Shown: positions 12,701 to 24,461 of the stretch, in pieces
How positions within the stretch are numbered: position 1 is the first letter of the stretch
How the letters are laid out: every line of letters begins with the position of its first letter
Source: Chrysomallon squamiferum
Taxonomy: Eukaryota > Mollusca > Gastropoda > Neomphalida > Peltospiridae
Direction of reading: 5' to 3'
DNA: 64,000 nucleotides
Assembly (NCBI GenBank): GCA_012295275.1
Contig: CM022679.1
Coordinates: forward strand, 16,628,342-16,692,341
Made by a program: the position numbers and the translations under genes
Notes under the pieces: model-generated
Told to the model about the DNA's origin: nothing
Seen by the model: only the letters and a program-made list of their open reading frames with translations
Databases searched by the model: none

Positions 12701-15546
12701 GCTGGATGGCAGCTTTATGGATAAGATAAATTATGTTTAGACAGGTAATTTACTGAAAGAGTGGGAACAGATCTGTTAAAACTGTGTTTAATGTATTGAT
12801 GATTCTCAATGAAAAAGTTTTGTTTTGTTTTTTGGCGATGTCTTTTTTCTTTTGTTCAGTTACAAATAAAAAATTTAAAAATCTGTTATAATCATAGTAA
12901 TTTGTATTTATAATATACCTTTAGAAAATATTTTTCAAGTTCAGTTTTAATTATTTATTTTTTATTTTTGCATGATTTTGAATTTACTGAATTTGAATTT
13001 AAATTTGTGCATGCTGAGTTTTTTTATTTTTATGCATTTTGTTAGAATTATTTATATTCAAATGTATGTATATCATTAAACCCTAGTAAACTAGAAGATA
13101 ATGATTTTATATATTTCTAAAACATAAGTCAGCTGTTTGATGACTGATATATAAAAATAAAGTTATAATACAATATATTCAAATAAACACTACAACAGCA
13201 TTTGGTTTTGTTATCCATGAAAAGTATTAGTAAAATATAATTTTTGTTTTCCAGTGGAGGACCTGTTGGAGGGACTGCTCCTCCAGGTAAGTGATCGAAT
13301 TTTGTTCTGTCGTATACCAGATGTGTATGTATGTGTGTGTATATATTTATGTTTGTTTTTATTTTGGTTTTCTCTCACAAAATCCACTTTTACTATTCAG
13401 GCTGATGGTTTTCCATTTTATCATGATATGATGTTGTATATGAAATGTAATAAAAAAAAGAGATTAATGGCTGATGGTTAAGTAATTTTTGACACTGCTA
13501 CGTGCACTGTAATCATTTTCAATTTATAATTCCCCCTCCATCACAGCCCCAAAACCAGCACCTTGGACACCGCCTGCTGCACCTGTGGCTCCAGTGGCTC
13601 CTGTAGCTTCTGCTCCTAAACCCTGGGCACCACCAGCACCTGCAGGTGGGCCTCGTGTTGGAGGGGCTCCCCCCAAGCCTACAGGAAAGAACATGTTCCG
13701 TGGAAAAGCTGGTGATGCTGTGATGAGAGCCCAAGATACTACTGGAACAACTGGAGTTCCAAAACTTGCAGTCTGTGCTTCTTGTGGAAACCAGATCAGG
13801 TACATCTTTACATGTGTTTATCAAAGCATTCCTTCAGTTTTTTATATTGCAGGATTCAGGTTTGTTAAAATGTCTGTTAGTGTAACTTCAGTTTTTTTCC
13901 ACTATTTATGTGCATACTGATTCTTAAGTTGGTTAATCTTTTGATTAGAACATAATTTTAAAATTTGAAACCTAATTAAAAAGAAACCTGTACAATTTAC
14001 TTTCATGCTAATTGGCATATTAGATTTTGTAAAGATGTTCAGTACATGCTACATAAGAAAAATCATTAAGTAATAATGTTTATTTTTTGAAGGGGTCCAT
14101 TTGTCCTGGCCATGGGAAAGAGCTGGTGTCCAGATCACTTTGTTTGTGCCAATCCACGGTGTGGACGCAAACTGATAGACATTGGATTTGTTGAGGAGGG
14201 TGGATTCTTGTACTGTGAGAAGGATTATGAGATCTACTTCGCTCCTAAATGCTTCAAGTGTGGAGAGGCTGTAGTTGGCGTAAGATGGCTTCCTCATGTA
14301 TTCAAAATACTGCAAAATAATCTTTAAACAGTCCATAGTCAAATTTTTTTATTTTTTCCCACATTGCTATTAATTTATTTCCTATTTATTGAAGATTATA
14401 TACCTATTTCACATTTATAATGATGAACAATTAATTAAATGATGGAAAATATTAAAAACTATTGTCTGCAGTCTGACAGTTAAATATATTTCATCAAAAT
14501 CTAAGTCTACAGTTGCAAATCCTTTTGAAATAATTGTTTATATTTGTGTCTTGATAATGAAACATTAAATATTCTTTCAAATTATAGTATCCTCTTTAGT
14601 GATGTTTTTCTCAGAACTGTTTTCACTTCTTTCAGGAATGTGTTAATGCCTTGTCTAACAGCTACCACCCGCAGTGCTTCACCTGCACACAGTGCCGTCA
14701 GCCAATTGGAGGAAACCAGTTCCACATTGAGGATGGCAAGCCATACTGTGAACATGGTGTGGAGAAATTTAAATGTCACAAAGAAAATGTTTTAAATCAT
14801 ATACATTAAAAAAAAATCAAGTTAATTAATGTTATTCTGATTCAGTCTGGTTACAGTGCAAAAAAACCCCTGGTTATTATTATGAAAAAAAAAGAATGAT
14901 AGATAATAATATAAACCCAAATTCATTGTACCTGTATTAATCTAAAATATGTTTTATTTGTTCATTTTCATTTATTTAAACTAGTAATAAAATGTGCTCT
15001 CTTAGCATTAAGGCTGTTAAGTAACAAGTAATCTTGTCTTTTCAGACTGGGCCCAGATGTTCCAGACAATGTGCTTTGGCTGCAACTTCCCCATTGAGCC
15101 TGGTGACAAATGGGTGGAGGCTATGGGTCAGAACTTCCACTCGGAGTGCTTTAACTGTTCTGTATGAATATTTCTCTTTTGTTTATCCTTTTCTTGTCTC
15201 CTTTTAAATGTTCCTAGCAGCTGATTCCTGAAGAGATTACAAAATGATAACATTTTTCAAAAATAATATTACAGTAAAAAGATTGTTTAGTAGTAATAAT
15301 TAAAAAAGGCATTTTCACATCTAAAACTGAAACATGTTTCTGAGACATTTAAAATTCTCAGAGATGTTAAATTCAATCAAATATTTTACAGATTTGGGTG
15401 AAGTATATATATTAAAAATAAGAAAAAAAGAAGGGTTTTTTTTTATTTCATTATTATTTCCATTTCAGACTTGCCAATGCAATCTGGAAGGCCAACCATT
15501 CTATGTGAAATCTGGCAAACCGTTCTGCAAGAAGCATATCCGCTGA
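2336..15546 (+). CDS. LDB3: PDZ and LIM domain protein, ZASP/Enigma type (5' partial, multi-exon)
   Basis: This family (LDB3/ZASP, PDLIM5, PDLIM7; fly Zasp52) scaffolds actin and alpha-actinin at Z-discs and stress fibres. Exons that join in phase are 2336-2438, 6473-6603, 7052-7170, 8428-8635, 11793-12020, 13255-13286, 13547-13799, 14093-14279, 14636-14756, 15046-15161 and 15469-15546 (TGA at 15544). Exon 8428-8635 encodes a textbook ZM motif, RYNTPIGLYS, which in the family binds alpha-actinin rods. Exon 13547-13799 is a Pro/Ala-rich linker running into the first LIM zinc cysteines (CASCGNQIRG across the junction). The last exons give LIM1, LIM2 (ECVNAL...YHPQCFTC) and LIM3 (MCFGCNFPIEPGDKW...), ending FCKKHIR, very like vertebrate LDB3/PDLIM7 tails. 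The PDZ domain is not in the window. The symbol denotes the family; one-to-one orthology with LDB3 rather than PDLIM5/7 cannot be decided here. Confidence 0.93.
2701..2756. repeat. GT dinucleotide microsatellite
   Basis: An almost perfect (GT)n run of about 28 units, preceded by ATGCATGCATGTGTGTG. It produces a spurious minus-strand frame of repeated Thr-His. Confidence 0.97.
2915..3008 (+). promoter_or_regulatory. Candidate internal promoter and alternative first exon
   Basis: TATAAAT lies at 2923-2929 in an island that is less AT-rich than its surroundings. About 65 bases downstream an ATG at 2994 sits in a strong context (GCGACCATGA) and is followed by only four codons (N-Q-Y-R) before a possible splice donor, AGG|GTTTGT at 3008/3009. 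That donor leaves phase 0, exactly the phase of the next gene exon at 6473. A transcript starting here would encode a PDZ-less protein beginning MNQYR-NFNVAPKPFG. The donor is not a strong consensus match and chance is possible. Confidence 0.4.
7171..8427 (+). other. Intron of the PDZ-LIM gene
   Basis: AT-rich intron without recognised genes. A short ATC/ATT trinucleotide run at about 8367-8401 precedes the splice acceptor ATATTTTTCAG before the ZM exon. Confidence 0.7.
9053..9182 (+). CDS. Candidate alternative last exon following the ZM exon
   Basis: A good acceptor (TTTCCATTTTCAG) is followed by 130 bases that read on in phase from the ZM exon ending at 8635 (GG|G, then FTDTPTMAKV...) and stop with TAA at 9180-9182. 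A canonical AATAAA lies at 9186-9191, four bases after the stop. Splicing here would give a short isoform that keeps the ZM motif but lacks all LIM domains and ends ...LLTFEDL. PDZ-only or LIM-less isoforms are known in this family. A 28-base internal exon, with the donor at GCAAAG|GTATCA, would not be in phase with exon 11793, so a terminal exon is the better reading. Confidence 0.4.
9210..9640 (+). CDS. Candidate alternative last exon with a ZM-like start (about 142 codons, unknown tail)
   Basis: An open frame of about 142 codons starts directly after a plausible acceptor (TTTTTGTTTAG at 9209) and has no ATG near its beginning, as expected of an internal or terminal exon. Its phase fits the exon ending at 7170 (G|AT GAT TTG), not the one ending at 8635. 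Near its start it reads VHQIYNGPSFKYV, which keeps the Y-N-x-P-x-x-x-Y spacing of the genuine ZM motif. The remaining roughly 110 residues are Lys/Arg-rich (for example RKNLKREHKKFFKMFERW) and match no family I recognise. AATAAA at 9658-9663 follows the stop by 18 bases. Alternatives are a fragment of a mobile element or a nested gene. The frame is much longer than expected by chance at this AT content. Confidence 0.45.
9699..9731. repeat. Poly-T tract
   Basis: An uninterrupted T run of about 31-32 bases in the intron, shortly after the candidate alternative last exon. Confidence 0.95.
9732..11792 (+). other. Remainder of a PDZ-LIM intron
   Basis: AT-rich intronic sequence leading to the acceptor TGCATGTTTTCAG at 11792. 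No convincing coding or RNA signal was seen; a 69-codon Leu/Phe/Ile-rich frame at 11135-11344 looks like chance. Confidence 0.65.
12003..12720 (+). repeat. Diverged tandem array of TACAGCTGAAAG-like units starting at a splice donor
   Basis: From the last bases of exon 11793-12020 onward, variants of TACAGCTGAAAGGTAG and GGTTGATATACAGC recur irregularly, for example near 12063, 12116, 12144, 12187, 12203, 12243, 12300 and 12699. Spacing drifts from about 15 to 60 bases and similarity fades to the right. The exon's own end (TACAGCAGCAGCTTGAAAG|GTAGGCAGG) resembles the unit, so the array may have grown out of the exon-intron border. It leaves an open frame to 12181 that continues past the donor in another frame and is not considered a gene. 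Confidence 0.6.
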
Positions 15547-17600
15547 GTGGAGCCAGGCTAGTTGGCAGAGAATGTACAGACTGATGACCTGCTGTGATGT
15601 GTGACCTTTGTAGATTGACAAAACACTGCTTCCAACATTACATCTAGATACTGCATGATACACACCGTATCTCCGACACTGAAATCAATCCACATTTTGT
15701 TATAGTTCATTGTTGAGTTTGCCTGTTTATGAAATCAGTGATGTAACTGTGTAAGCTGAGGTAGTTTAATTGTATTTGGATTGCAAGGTTTAAATCTGTT
15801 TGCTTGTAAAGTTTCCAGAGTCAAATATGAAACCACATTATTTGGCACTTTTATTTGGTTGATCTTTTTATTTCTTCAGCAGTCACATTTTTATATTAAT
15901 GTTTTTATGTGCAAGTTAGTTGTTAAACAATAATTCTAAAATGCTCACACAAATAAAATACGTCACATAATCAGGCATTGTTTTTAGCTTTTCCTTCTTG
16001 GTTTTTTTATTTTTTTATTTTTAATTTTACCTGTTTTTATAAAGCAGTTCTCAATAAACAGAAAATGTTCACCTAAATGAATGTAGGATTTAAACAGTTA
16101 TCAAGAATACAGTATTTTAAGTACTTAATGGAATGCTATTCATATTTGTACTTAGTATATAACTGCTGATCAGTATGCTTAACTTATTAATGATTTTCTC
16201 ACAGATGCATAGGCTTGAGATCATATATACATACATATATATATATATATATATCAGCTATTGAAAACTTAATAGTTTGGTGTAAGTATCCTGTTAACAG
16301 TGTAAATACATTAATTTGTATTTTATTTAGTGTCGGAGTTTAAACTATTTTTTGGTAAACAAAATGAGCTTGTAGTTTAAAAAAAATTCTTTGAAACCAA
16401 TCTAAGTTTAAATGTGTACCTAAGATTAGTGTAAAGAAATTGGAAAAAATGTTTTTAAAGCCAATGTACTCAACAGATATATTTTCAGAAATAGTATTTT
16501 ACACTGTAGATGTGACGGTAAGCTCTACCATGTTGGTCATTCTCTTGAATATGTGTATTTATAGCCTTGTAATAAACATTTAAATTTTGCAAGCATATTT
16601 ATTTGTTTTGTTATGATGTGCTTAATTATGCATTAAATGTGGTTGGTTTGTAGTATATAGCTGACTTAAATCTATATGTATATAATTATATAAATATATA
16701 TAAAATACTTATTTTTGGGAACCTGTCAGTTTGTAAATTGACTAACATTAGTTTTATCTGTATATAGCTATTTAGCATCATGCATAATGTAAACAGGTTT
16801 ATGTTCACAAAGCATACCTGCACTACACATGCTTTTACAAATACATGCATCCACCAACATAAATTTTAATGCCAAAAAAACATTTTGAAAATGTTATTGG
16901 CCTCATAACCATAAAAACATTTAGACTATAACATATCTCTGTATTTTCATTACATAAAGTATATTTTTACTGTTTTTAAGCTTATTAATGTCTTTTATAT
17001 ATATATATATATACACACACACACATAAAATGTTTTATTAGGGTTTGTACAGATTTCCCTGGAACTTGAGTGTTAATTGCTAATCTGACCAAGGTTTAAA
17101 AGAATTTCAGCTAGATTTGTATAAAGTTTTAAAAAACAACAGTTAATTTATGTTTTCTGAAAACACTCTTGCTTTAAAATAATAAGAATCACTGAATTAG
17201 TGTTCCTAGTTAGTTACACGGGGAAAATCTTTGGGAATGATTCACAAGTAATTTGAGTGGTATATTTTTTGACAAATAGGGAAAATCTAGAAAGTATTTT
17301 TGAATTTGTCTTCAACAAATTATGAGACATGTTTTGTGACTATTTAATAACCACCTCCATGTATTCTGTCAGCAGGTAGCCTAAGTGTCGTTGCAGTAAA
17401 TATTGTTAATAATGGATTGTTTTCATATAAGTGTATTGTAATTATTTAACATATTTAGAATGCAATCATGTTTGCGCAATGTCTTTTTTTTCTGTGAGTG
17501 TTAAAGTACTATGAAAATTAAAATTGAAAAATTGTTATTTTCATAATTTGGATTATTGTGAATCTTAGAATAAACCTGCAAAATCTGATGTTTCACTTGT
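15547..17600 (+). other. 3' UTR and flank of the PDZ-LIM gene
   Basis: No coding signal. Possible polyadenylation hexamers AATAAA lie at 15952, 16053, 16571 and 17569; the one at 16571 (TTGTAATAAACATT) is a reasonable main site, but the actual end cannot be told from sequence. TA runs occur at about 16228-16252 and 16998-17020. Confidence 0.55.
16571..16576 (+). terminator. Candidate polyadenylation signal of the PDZ-LIM gene
   Basis: Canonical AATAAA about 1 kb after the stop codon. It is one of several candidates (15952, 16053, 17569), so its use is uncertain. Confidence 0.35.
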
Positions 17601-18874
17601 TTTTGTTTTTCTTTTCTTGTTTTATGAATATATTATCCAAAAAAACTATTGTTTAAAACAGCATGTTATAATTCTATGAAAAGGGGTTCTGTTTACTAGA
17701 TATGTTGTTTGATGTTAAGATTTTTCCTTCTGATTATTAACTCTTTTATTTTTAAATTATTTATTGTTGTTGTTTACCATTTTCAAAAAATTTACTGGAG
17801 AAAATAAAAAGAATAACTAATTTTAATGATTATTTAAATGCAAAAAATATTAATAAGTTACACAAAAAGCAAGCAACTCTGCTGTCAAATTGCTGTATTT
17901 GTTTTTTTTGAATATTAAAAACACTATTACTCAAATTTATGATAATGTTTATATAATTTTAATGTGTTAATCTAAATTTGTATGTGCACAAAAAGAAAGA
18001 GGATAGTACTTAATATACAGAATGGTAAATTATAACATGTGAATGTTTTTCGAAAGAGAAATAAGAATGTTCCAGACTTACTGAAGATCATGATCTAACC
18101 GACAGCAAGCAGAGATAAAAAAAACAAATTTATGTTGTGCCATTTTAATGTTATGAAGAAAACAGGGAATGCTTATTAAATAATGAACATGTAGATCAAT
18201 ACTGTCGAATTCTTGTAGATCTCGAGTTCAAACAAAATTACACAACATTTTCATTATTTGTTTATTTAATGAATGTAACAGAAGTCACTACATAACTGAA
18301 TTGTTTTTGCAGTTTTTGTTTTTGTTTGACTGTATTGTTGTAGTAGCAAACATTAGCATCAATGTCTAAAAGATCGTTAAAAGTCATACAAATTAACAAA
18401 TCTTCAGTTAATCAAGGTGGCAGTTAAGTCTTGATTTAAAAATAAGTAACAGACATCATAATATACTGAAATTATACAAGATCATTACAAAACTAACAAG
18501 ACTTTTCACTGTGTAAATAAATTTCGTTGTCTTGCCTAATCTGTTTTCTTCTTTTTAGAATTAATGTGCTATTTATCTTCCTCCAAGATGCTGTTTAATT
18601 CTGACTGGTATAAAAATGTTACAGAAGAATAATTTTGGAACTTACAGTCAACATGTATTTCTGCCCTTAATGTCCAAGTTTTAAAAATATTTAAAATTGG
18701 TGATTAGTTACTAAAATGCATGTCTATGTGTTAATATGGTTTCACAGTGTGACCTTAATTTACTTTCTGATGCTAATTACTGAATGTGAGAAATACTTTT
18801 GCATACATGCCATTTTGAAATAACAAAATTCTTAGCCATACATTTATTTGTCACCAGATTTTGAAATCAATGAG

Positions 18875-18908
<34 letters not shown>

Positions 18909-19154
18909 ATAATAACAATAATATTAATTAATATATTTCTTCAAGAATCCATGTACACTTTTTGACCACTGTGCATTAAAACCGAGCATGCTACTTTTAT
19001 TATTATGCATCTCCCCCAACAACCCACTTTTCATAACTCTGATGAAAAGGTGAAAAATATATTACTGAAGTTTTCTCTCTAGAAAATTTCTTATGTGCTA
19101 AAGTACATGCAAAAAGATTAAGTGATTGCTATGGTCAGGACAAAATTCACCATC

Positions 19155-19194
<40 letters not shown>

Positions 19195-19480
19195 TTCTTA
19201 AATTCTTTTTTCAACAATCTGCAAAAATAAAGTTAAATGTGTTAACATGCTTTTCCTTCTGATTCCGATATCCTTATCTCCTGGGTCTGAAATTCAATTA
19301 TGTCAACTTATGAAATTACTTTAATCTGCAAAGTAGATTACTTTGTTATTATTGTTATTGTTGTTGTTTTTAAATATATCGTTTCATTTGTTTATTTACT
19401 TCTAATTTTGACATAACAGTGAAAAAAAAAGTTTGTTTTAGATACTGGTTTAAATTAAAATTGGGTGCACTATATTCCGG
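17601..19480. other. Intergenic stretch between the PDZ-LIM and KDEL receptor genes
   Basis: AT-rich DNA with no gene recognised. It contains a poly-A run of about 33 bases at 18875-18907 and an AT dinucleotide run at 19159-19192. Confidence 0.65.
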
Positions 19481-19710
19481 TTTGTTTTCCTCGTTCGTCT
19501 TCACACTAACGTGTCTCAGCTCCCACGAAAATTAGAGATCTCGAAAAATCACACTGAACACGAGACTGGGTAACCAGTTATGCTATTGATGAAAATTAAA
19601 AAAAAAAAAAAAACAATCTTCCAAGCGCTTCCTTATCCCATAATGCATTTCGAGCCACGTCCGCAGCCGCCATACCGGAGAACGTGTAGCAAGCTAGCAG
19701 ACGTAACAAA
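19480..19710 (+). promoter_or_regulatory. Promoter and 5' UTR region of the KDEL receptor gene
   Basis: Base composition changes sharply here: the 230 bases before the start codon are much richer in CpG (for example TTTCGAGCCACGTCCGCAGCCGCC near 19646-19670) than the flanks, which is typical of a housekeeping promoter and 5' UTR. No TATA box is obvious. The start site itself cannot be placed. Confidence 0.5.
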
Positions 19711-22700
19711 ATGAATATTTTCAGACTTATTGGTGATATGTCCCATCTTTTAGCCATCTTTATATTGATGGCTAAAATGTGGAAGACTAGATCTTGTGCA
19801 GGTAACATTTTAAGGTTGCATCATGATCAAATAATGAAGTAATTTAAGTTTCTTAATAACAGTTAATGATCATTTGACACGTCGGCGTTAACTAACTTCA
19901 AATAAAATTTCATTTCAGATTGTTAGCTGAAGTATGATATTATAACCAGTGAATAATAGTTTTAAAATATGTAAATAGAATTTTAGAAAGTAATGCACTT
20001 AAGAATATAGATCTGTTACTAATTAAACTGCTCTGTATAGCTGACAAGTCCTCAACAGAAAAATCTTACAAAAATAAATATAAAATACCGACTAATTAAC
20101 AAATTAAAAGATATTTATGGAAAGAAAATTAAATAAACATATTGTTAAAAGAAACCTCACATTACCCCCACTGTGCAGATTATTAAAAAAAAACAAATCA
20201 TTGATTTTTAAACATATCTAAAATAATTAGTGATTGATTTCATTACTCGTCCATGTATTTCATTTTCGTTTTTTTTAAAACTAAACTTAATAACTTTAAT
20301 TATGAAAACCCCATACATTTTGAATATTCTTTTTAAGCAAAGTAAGATTAGTATTCAGAAAACAATTATTTTCAGATGGCTTTTATTTTTGCAAAGAAAG
20401 AAGTACAAGTTATTTAGAATTAAATGAATTTTAGTTATTCAGATACTGGTTAATTTTATTTATAAATTCATTTTAAAAAGTCATAACAATGCAAGAGTAG
20501 TTGGAAACTGTTAATATTAGGAATAGTTTAAGTGGGATATTTCATTTAATATTTGACATTGTTTTTATTTATTTATTTATTTTATTATTATTATTATTAT
20601 ATTTTTGTTTGTTGTAACCTAAAGTTGCTGCTAGAATGTTTAAAAAGAAACACATCTCTGTTTACTGTTTATATGCATTAAAAAATATCTTGCACCTTTC
20701 AACTGTCACCTAGTCTGCACTCACTACATTTCTGCGTACCTCCCTTGAATAACAGAAAACTATAATTAAGGAAAATTATCAAATTGATTTTTAATGTGAT
20801 GACTATAAAATATTAACATTTTAAAGCAAAACAAAAATCAAAATCTTTGCATGTATAATTCACAAATATTAAGAAACATCTGAAGCACAGCATTATAACC
20901 TAACATTAAGAGTTTACTTTGATTGAAAATAATTTTTTGTTACAGTTTCTTAAATTTTATTTTATTTAAATGCTTTTGTTAGTTTTTAATAATGGTTTTA
21001 GTCAAGAAAAACTAGGTGGCAATTTAAAAACTTTCATGTATAATTCTTTAAGAAAAGAAGAAAAATATTGTTTATGGAATGAATAAATGGATATATGCTT
21101 TGTTTTGTGTATTTATAAAGCAGCCACTGCTTACTGTATTGTTTCACTGAAGTTTAAAAAAGGTCTTCAGCATTTTAATCCCCCAAATATTTAAATTATT
21201 TAACATTTTATTCACTTCAACTAAAATTTGTTAATTATTATTATTCATGAAATGCTGTTCTTATTTTTTTTCTAGGTATATCAGGCAAAAGCCAGATCAT
21301 GTTTGCTCTGGTGTTCTGTACACGATACCTTGATCTGTTTACATCATTCATATCAATATACAACACTGCAATGAAGGTTTTCTTCATTACATCGTCCCTT
21401 TTCACAGTTTATCTTATGTTCTTCAAATTCAAGGCCACATATGATAGCAACCATGACTCGTTCAGAATGGAATTCCTAATTGTACCTGTTGGTGGCTTAG
21501 CATTTTTGGTCAATCATGATTTTACACCTATTGAGGTATGTATTTATTAACATCGTCCTTGTTATTGAGTAAAATATTCTAAGAACAAATTAACTATCAC
21601 AAATTTATCATAATTTTGGTTTTACTAATTTATATTATTCTTTTTTTTTTTTTTTTTTACTTTGTTTTTGTACAAGGTGTCATTGTTAACATTTAATTAA
21701 ATAATTTTAAGAAAAATTAAATTTAATAATTATTTCTTACTGTGTGGACAATAATCTTTGAAAAGTTAAAACTGTGATTAAGACATTTTTTAAATTTTTT
21801 TTTCCCCTCTTCCTAGATTCTGTGGACCTTCTCAATTTACCTGGAATCTGTGGCTATTCTACCACAACTGTTCATGGTTAGCAAGACTGGTGAAGCTGAA
21901 ACCATCACAAGTCATTACTTGTTTGCATTGGGATCCTACAGAGCTTTGTACCTTCTTAACTGGGTGTACCGCTATTACTTTGAGGGGTTCTTTGATTTGA
22001 TAGCAGTTGTTGCTGGATGTGTACAGACAATACTGTATTGTGATTTCTTCTATTTGTACATCACTAAAGGTAAGCTTTGGCTTTGGTAAAGGATTGAAAA
22101 TTAACAATTCAAAAAAGTGTTGTTTATTTTTGATATAGTTTTGTATTGTCTGAAAGTGCTCCAATACTTGTTTCTTAAAAATGGTGGCAGGTTTTTGTTC
22201 AGCTATGTGCTTGACATGAATTAAGATACAAGTAGTAAACTGTATTAACACTGAGCTGTTTAATGTTAGTAATGCAGAACCATTTCATTTTGTTAACTTA
22301 GTATTTTAATAGTTTTACTGAACATATGTATGAACTTCTTTAATTATGCATCAATGAAAAATCTTAGAATACATTGGAGAGTTTGCTGAACTGAAAATGT
22401 TATCATAGGGTTATATTTTTTAAAAATTTATTGTCTAATAACAACTACAAAGAACAGTACGTAATCATTTTAACATCAGGCTACAAGATATAATTAAGTG
22501 AAACTACTATATAAGAAACAGCTCAGGTTTGCACAACCTTTTTTAATGATGGATACTTTATAATTATAATTTTTTTCATATATACTTTTGCTCCTAGATA
22601 AAATTTAATGTTTAATATCCAAGGTAAAAAATAAATATTTTCAATATAATAAAATAACCTTTTCAGGCCAGTACAAAGCTATAAAGGATATGAGGTATGC

Positions 22701-24461
22701 ATAGATAAGCAGATCTTTATAATTTTTTAAAAACCTTTTTGGTTTTTGGCTTTCAAATGCATGGGCACCTTAGTATAGTTTATTAAAAGGGCAGTGGAAA
22801 CGTTTGATTTCATTTGCTTGGTAAATATTAAGTTTTTGTTTGTGTTAAAAAACTTAGTGTGGACTAACCAAATTAAATACTGTGAAACCTGTTAAACTTA
22901 ACATAAAAATATTTTTAAGTGTTTTTCTTTATACGTAATTTAAAGATGAAGGAAATAATTTTTTTTTTTTACAGAACTAAATTTGTTCATAAATACTTTC
23001 AATATTTAATCTCTTTCTTCTTTCTTCTGCTGAACTTTAATTGAGGCTACAACAATCAAGGAATTTCTTTTTTTAAAGATAATGTAGATGGTAAATGTAT
23101 TTTATCTATCCATGGTATCATAATTATATCTACTTTAGACCCTGCATCAAAACAGTAATTAAAAGCAAACTTTATTAATAATTAAAAATGCATGTGTTTT
23201 TGGTATATTCTTTCATTCGGTTGATAAAGTTAGAATATTTTCTTGTTTGATTTAATTTATTATTACATACCTGATACCACCTGCTAGTTAATAAACTTTT
23301 TAATAAACTTGAATTTAAATTTTAAAATATATATTTGGTTTTGTTTTATGATACCTTATTATATTTATTTATTATTTTTTTAACCAATCTAAATGTAATG
23401 CCCATGAATTATATCTAATGTTTGGGAAATTGAACTTTGCATGGTGCATTATTACATATCTCAAGAATTACTGTGTGATTATTAGACTTATATAACTTGT
23501 TTTTTTATTATTTATATTGGCCTTGTACATTAAACATTGCAATGCCTAAGTTTTGCACTTGTTATTAAAGTCTCCGTCTAAGGAAATATGATGTACCTTG
23601 GTTGTGATTTTCACTGAAAGCTTATTTGCAGGATTTAAGTTAATTCATGCCTTCACAGAGAAGTACTTTTCATTGAACAGTTCATTCTTGTTTATTTGTC
23701 CGATTAATATATAACTTTATAAGGGTATTGTAACTAAACAGAATAATAAAATCAACATGTATATCAAAGCATGTTACTTTTTAACATAATTAATCACCAA
23801 TCGATCCATTAATAATCCTTTTTCTGATTGCATCTTTTATGTGCTGTCATACTAATGTAGATTTCAACTGATATTTAATGCAATAAAAATAGCCATCAGT
23901 GCATGAACTTGAAAACTGGATGTTCGGATAAAGAAAATATTCTGAAGTGGGTTTTCAACCTATCCACCTTTGTGCATTTCTTTATATGCATAACAGCATA
24001 AAAAATTGCTTATTTTGTATATTTGTATATATTTCCAGTTTAATTATATCAGCTACTGTTTTAATAATTTCAAGAATTTTTAAGAATGATAGTTTCAGTG
24101 AAAGGAACTGAAGAAAAGCTGTGGGTCTGTTTCTGTAATTTCTTGCTATAATTTAAGATTTCTAATAGTACCTTACTTATTACAAAAATTTTTATTAATT
24201 ATTTCTTTATTATTATTACTTATTTTAAAGATATATGAAAGTGAACTATATTGGTATTGGAGCATTTTCATCACAATATGAGCTGTTTCAATTTGTAACA
24301 CTGAAATTTAATTTTAGGATCTGTTATCAAGCAATAATTCACAAAAATAGTTTTTTAAAAGTGTAGAATGTCCTTTTCACATTGTAATTCTTGTCTTTTT
24401 TAATAACCAATTTCTTCTATTTTCAGTTTTGAAGGGAAAGAAATTAAGTCTACCAGCCTAA
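19711..24461 (+). CDS. KDELR2: ER lumen protein-retaining receptor (KDEL receptor), complete
   Basis: Seven-helix Golgi/ER membrane receptor that binds the C-terminal KDEL/HDEL signal of escaped ER proteins at acidic pH and returns them by COPI vesicles. Four exons, 19711-19801, 21276-21535, 21817-22069 and 24427-24461, join in phase to 212 codons plus TAA, the exact usual family length. The protein begins [20 protein letters not shown] and ends [11 protein letters not shown], the conserved cytosolic tail with the lysines needed for COPI retrieval. Residues known in the family for ligand binding and pH sensing are present at standard positions: Arg5, His12, Arg47, Glu117, Arg159, Tyr162, Asn165 and Arg169. 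All introns are GT-AG. Invertebrates usually have one such gene, so KDELR2 is used as the family symbol. Confidence 0.98.
19802..21275 (+). other. First intron of the KDEL receptor gene
   Basis: AT-rich, no feature recognised beyond a TTA/TTAT simple run near 20565-20600. Confidence 0.8.
22070..24426 (+). other. Third intron of the KDEL receptor gene
   Basis: AT-rich intron of about 2.4 kb with no coding or RNA signal seen. It separates the last 11 codons from the rest of the receptor. Confidence 0.8.

Noticed and set aside
13519-13824. Collagen-like Gly-Ala-rich and Cys/Arg-rich minus-strand frames
   Set aside because: Antisense shadows of the Pro/Ala-rich coding exon 13547-13799, whose plus-strand reading joins directly to LIM1.
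21859-22251. 130-codon minus-strand frame
   Set aside because: Antisense shadow of KDEL receptor exon 3, which is strongly conserved on the plus strand.
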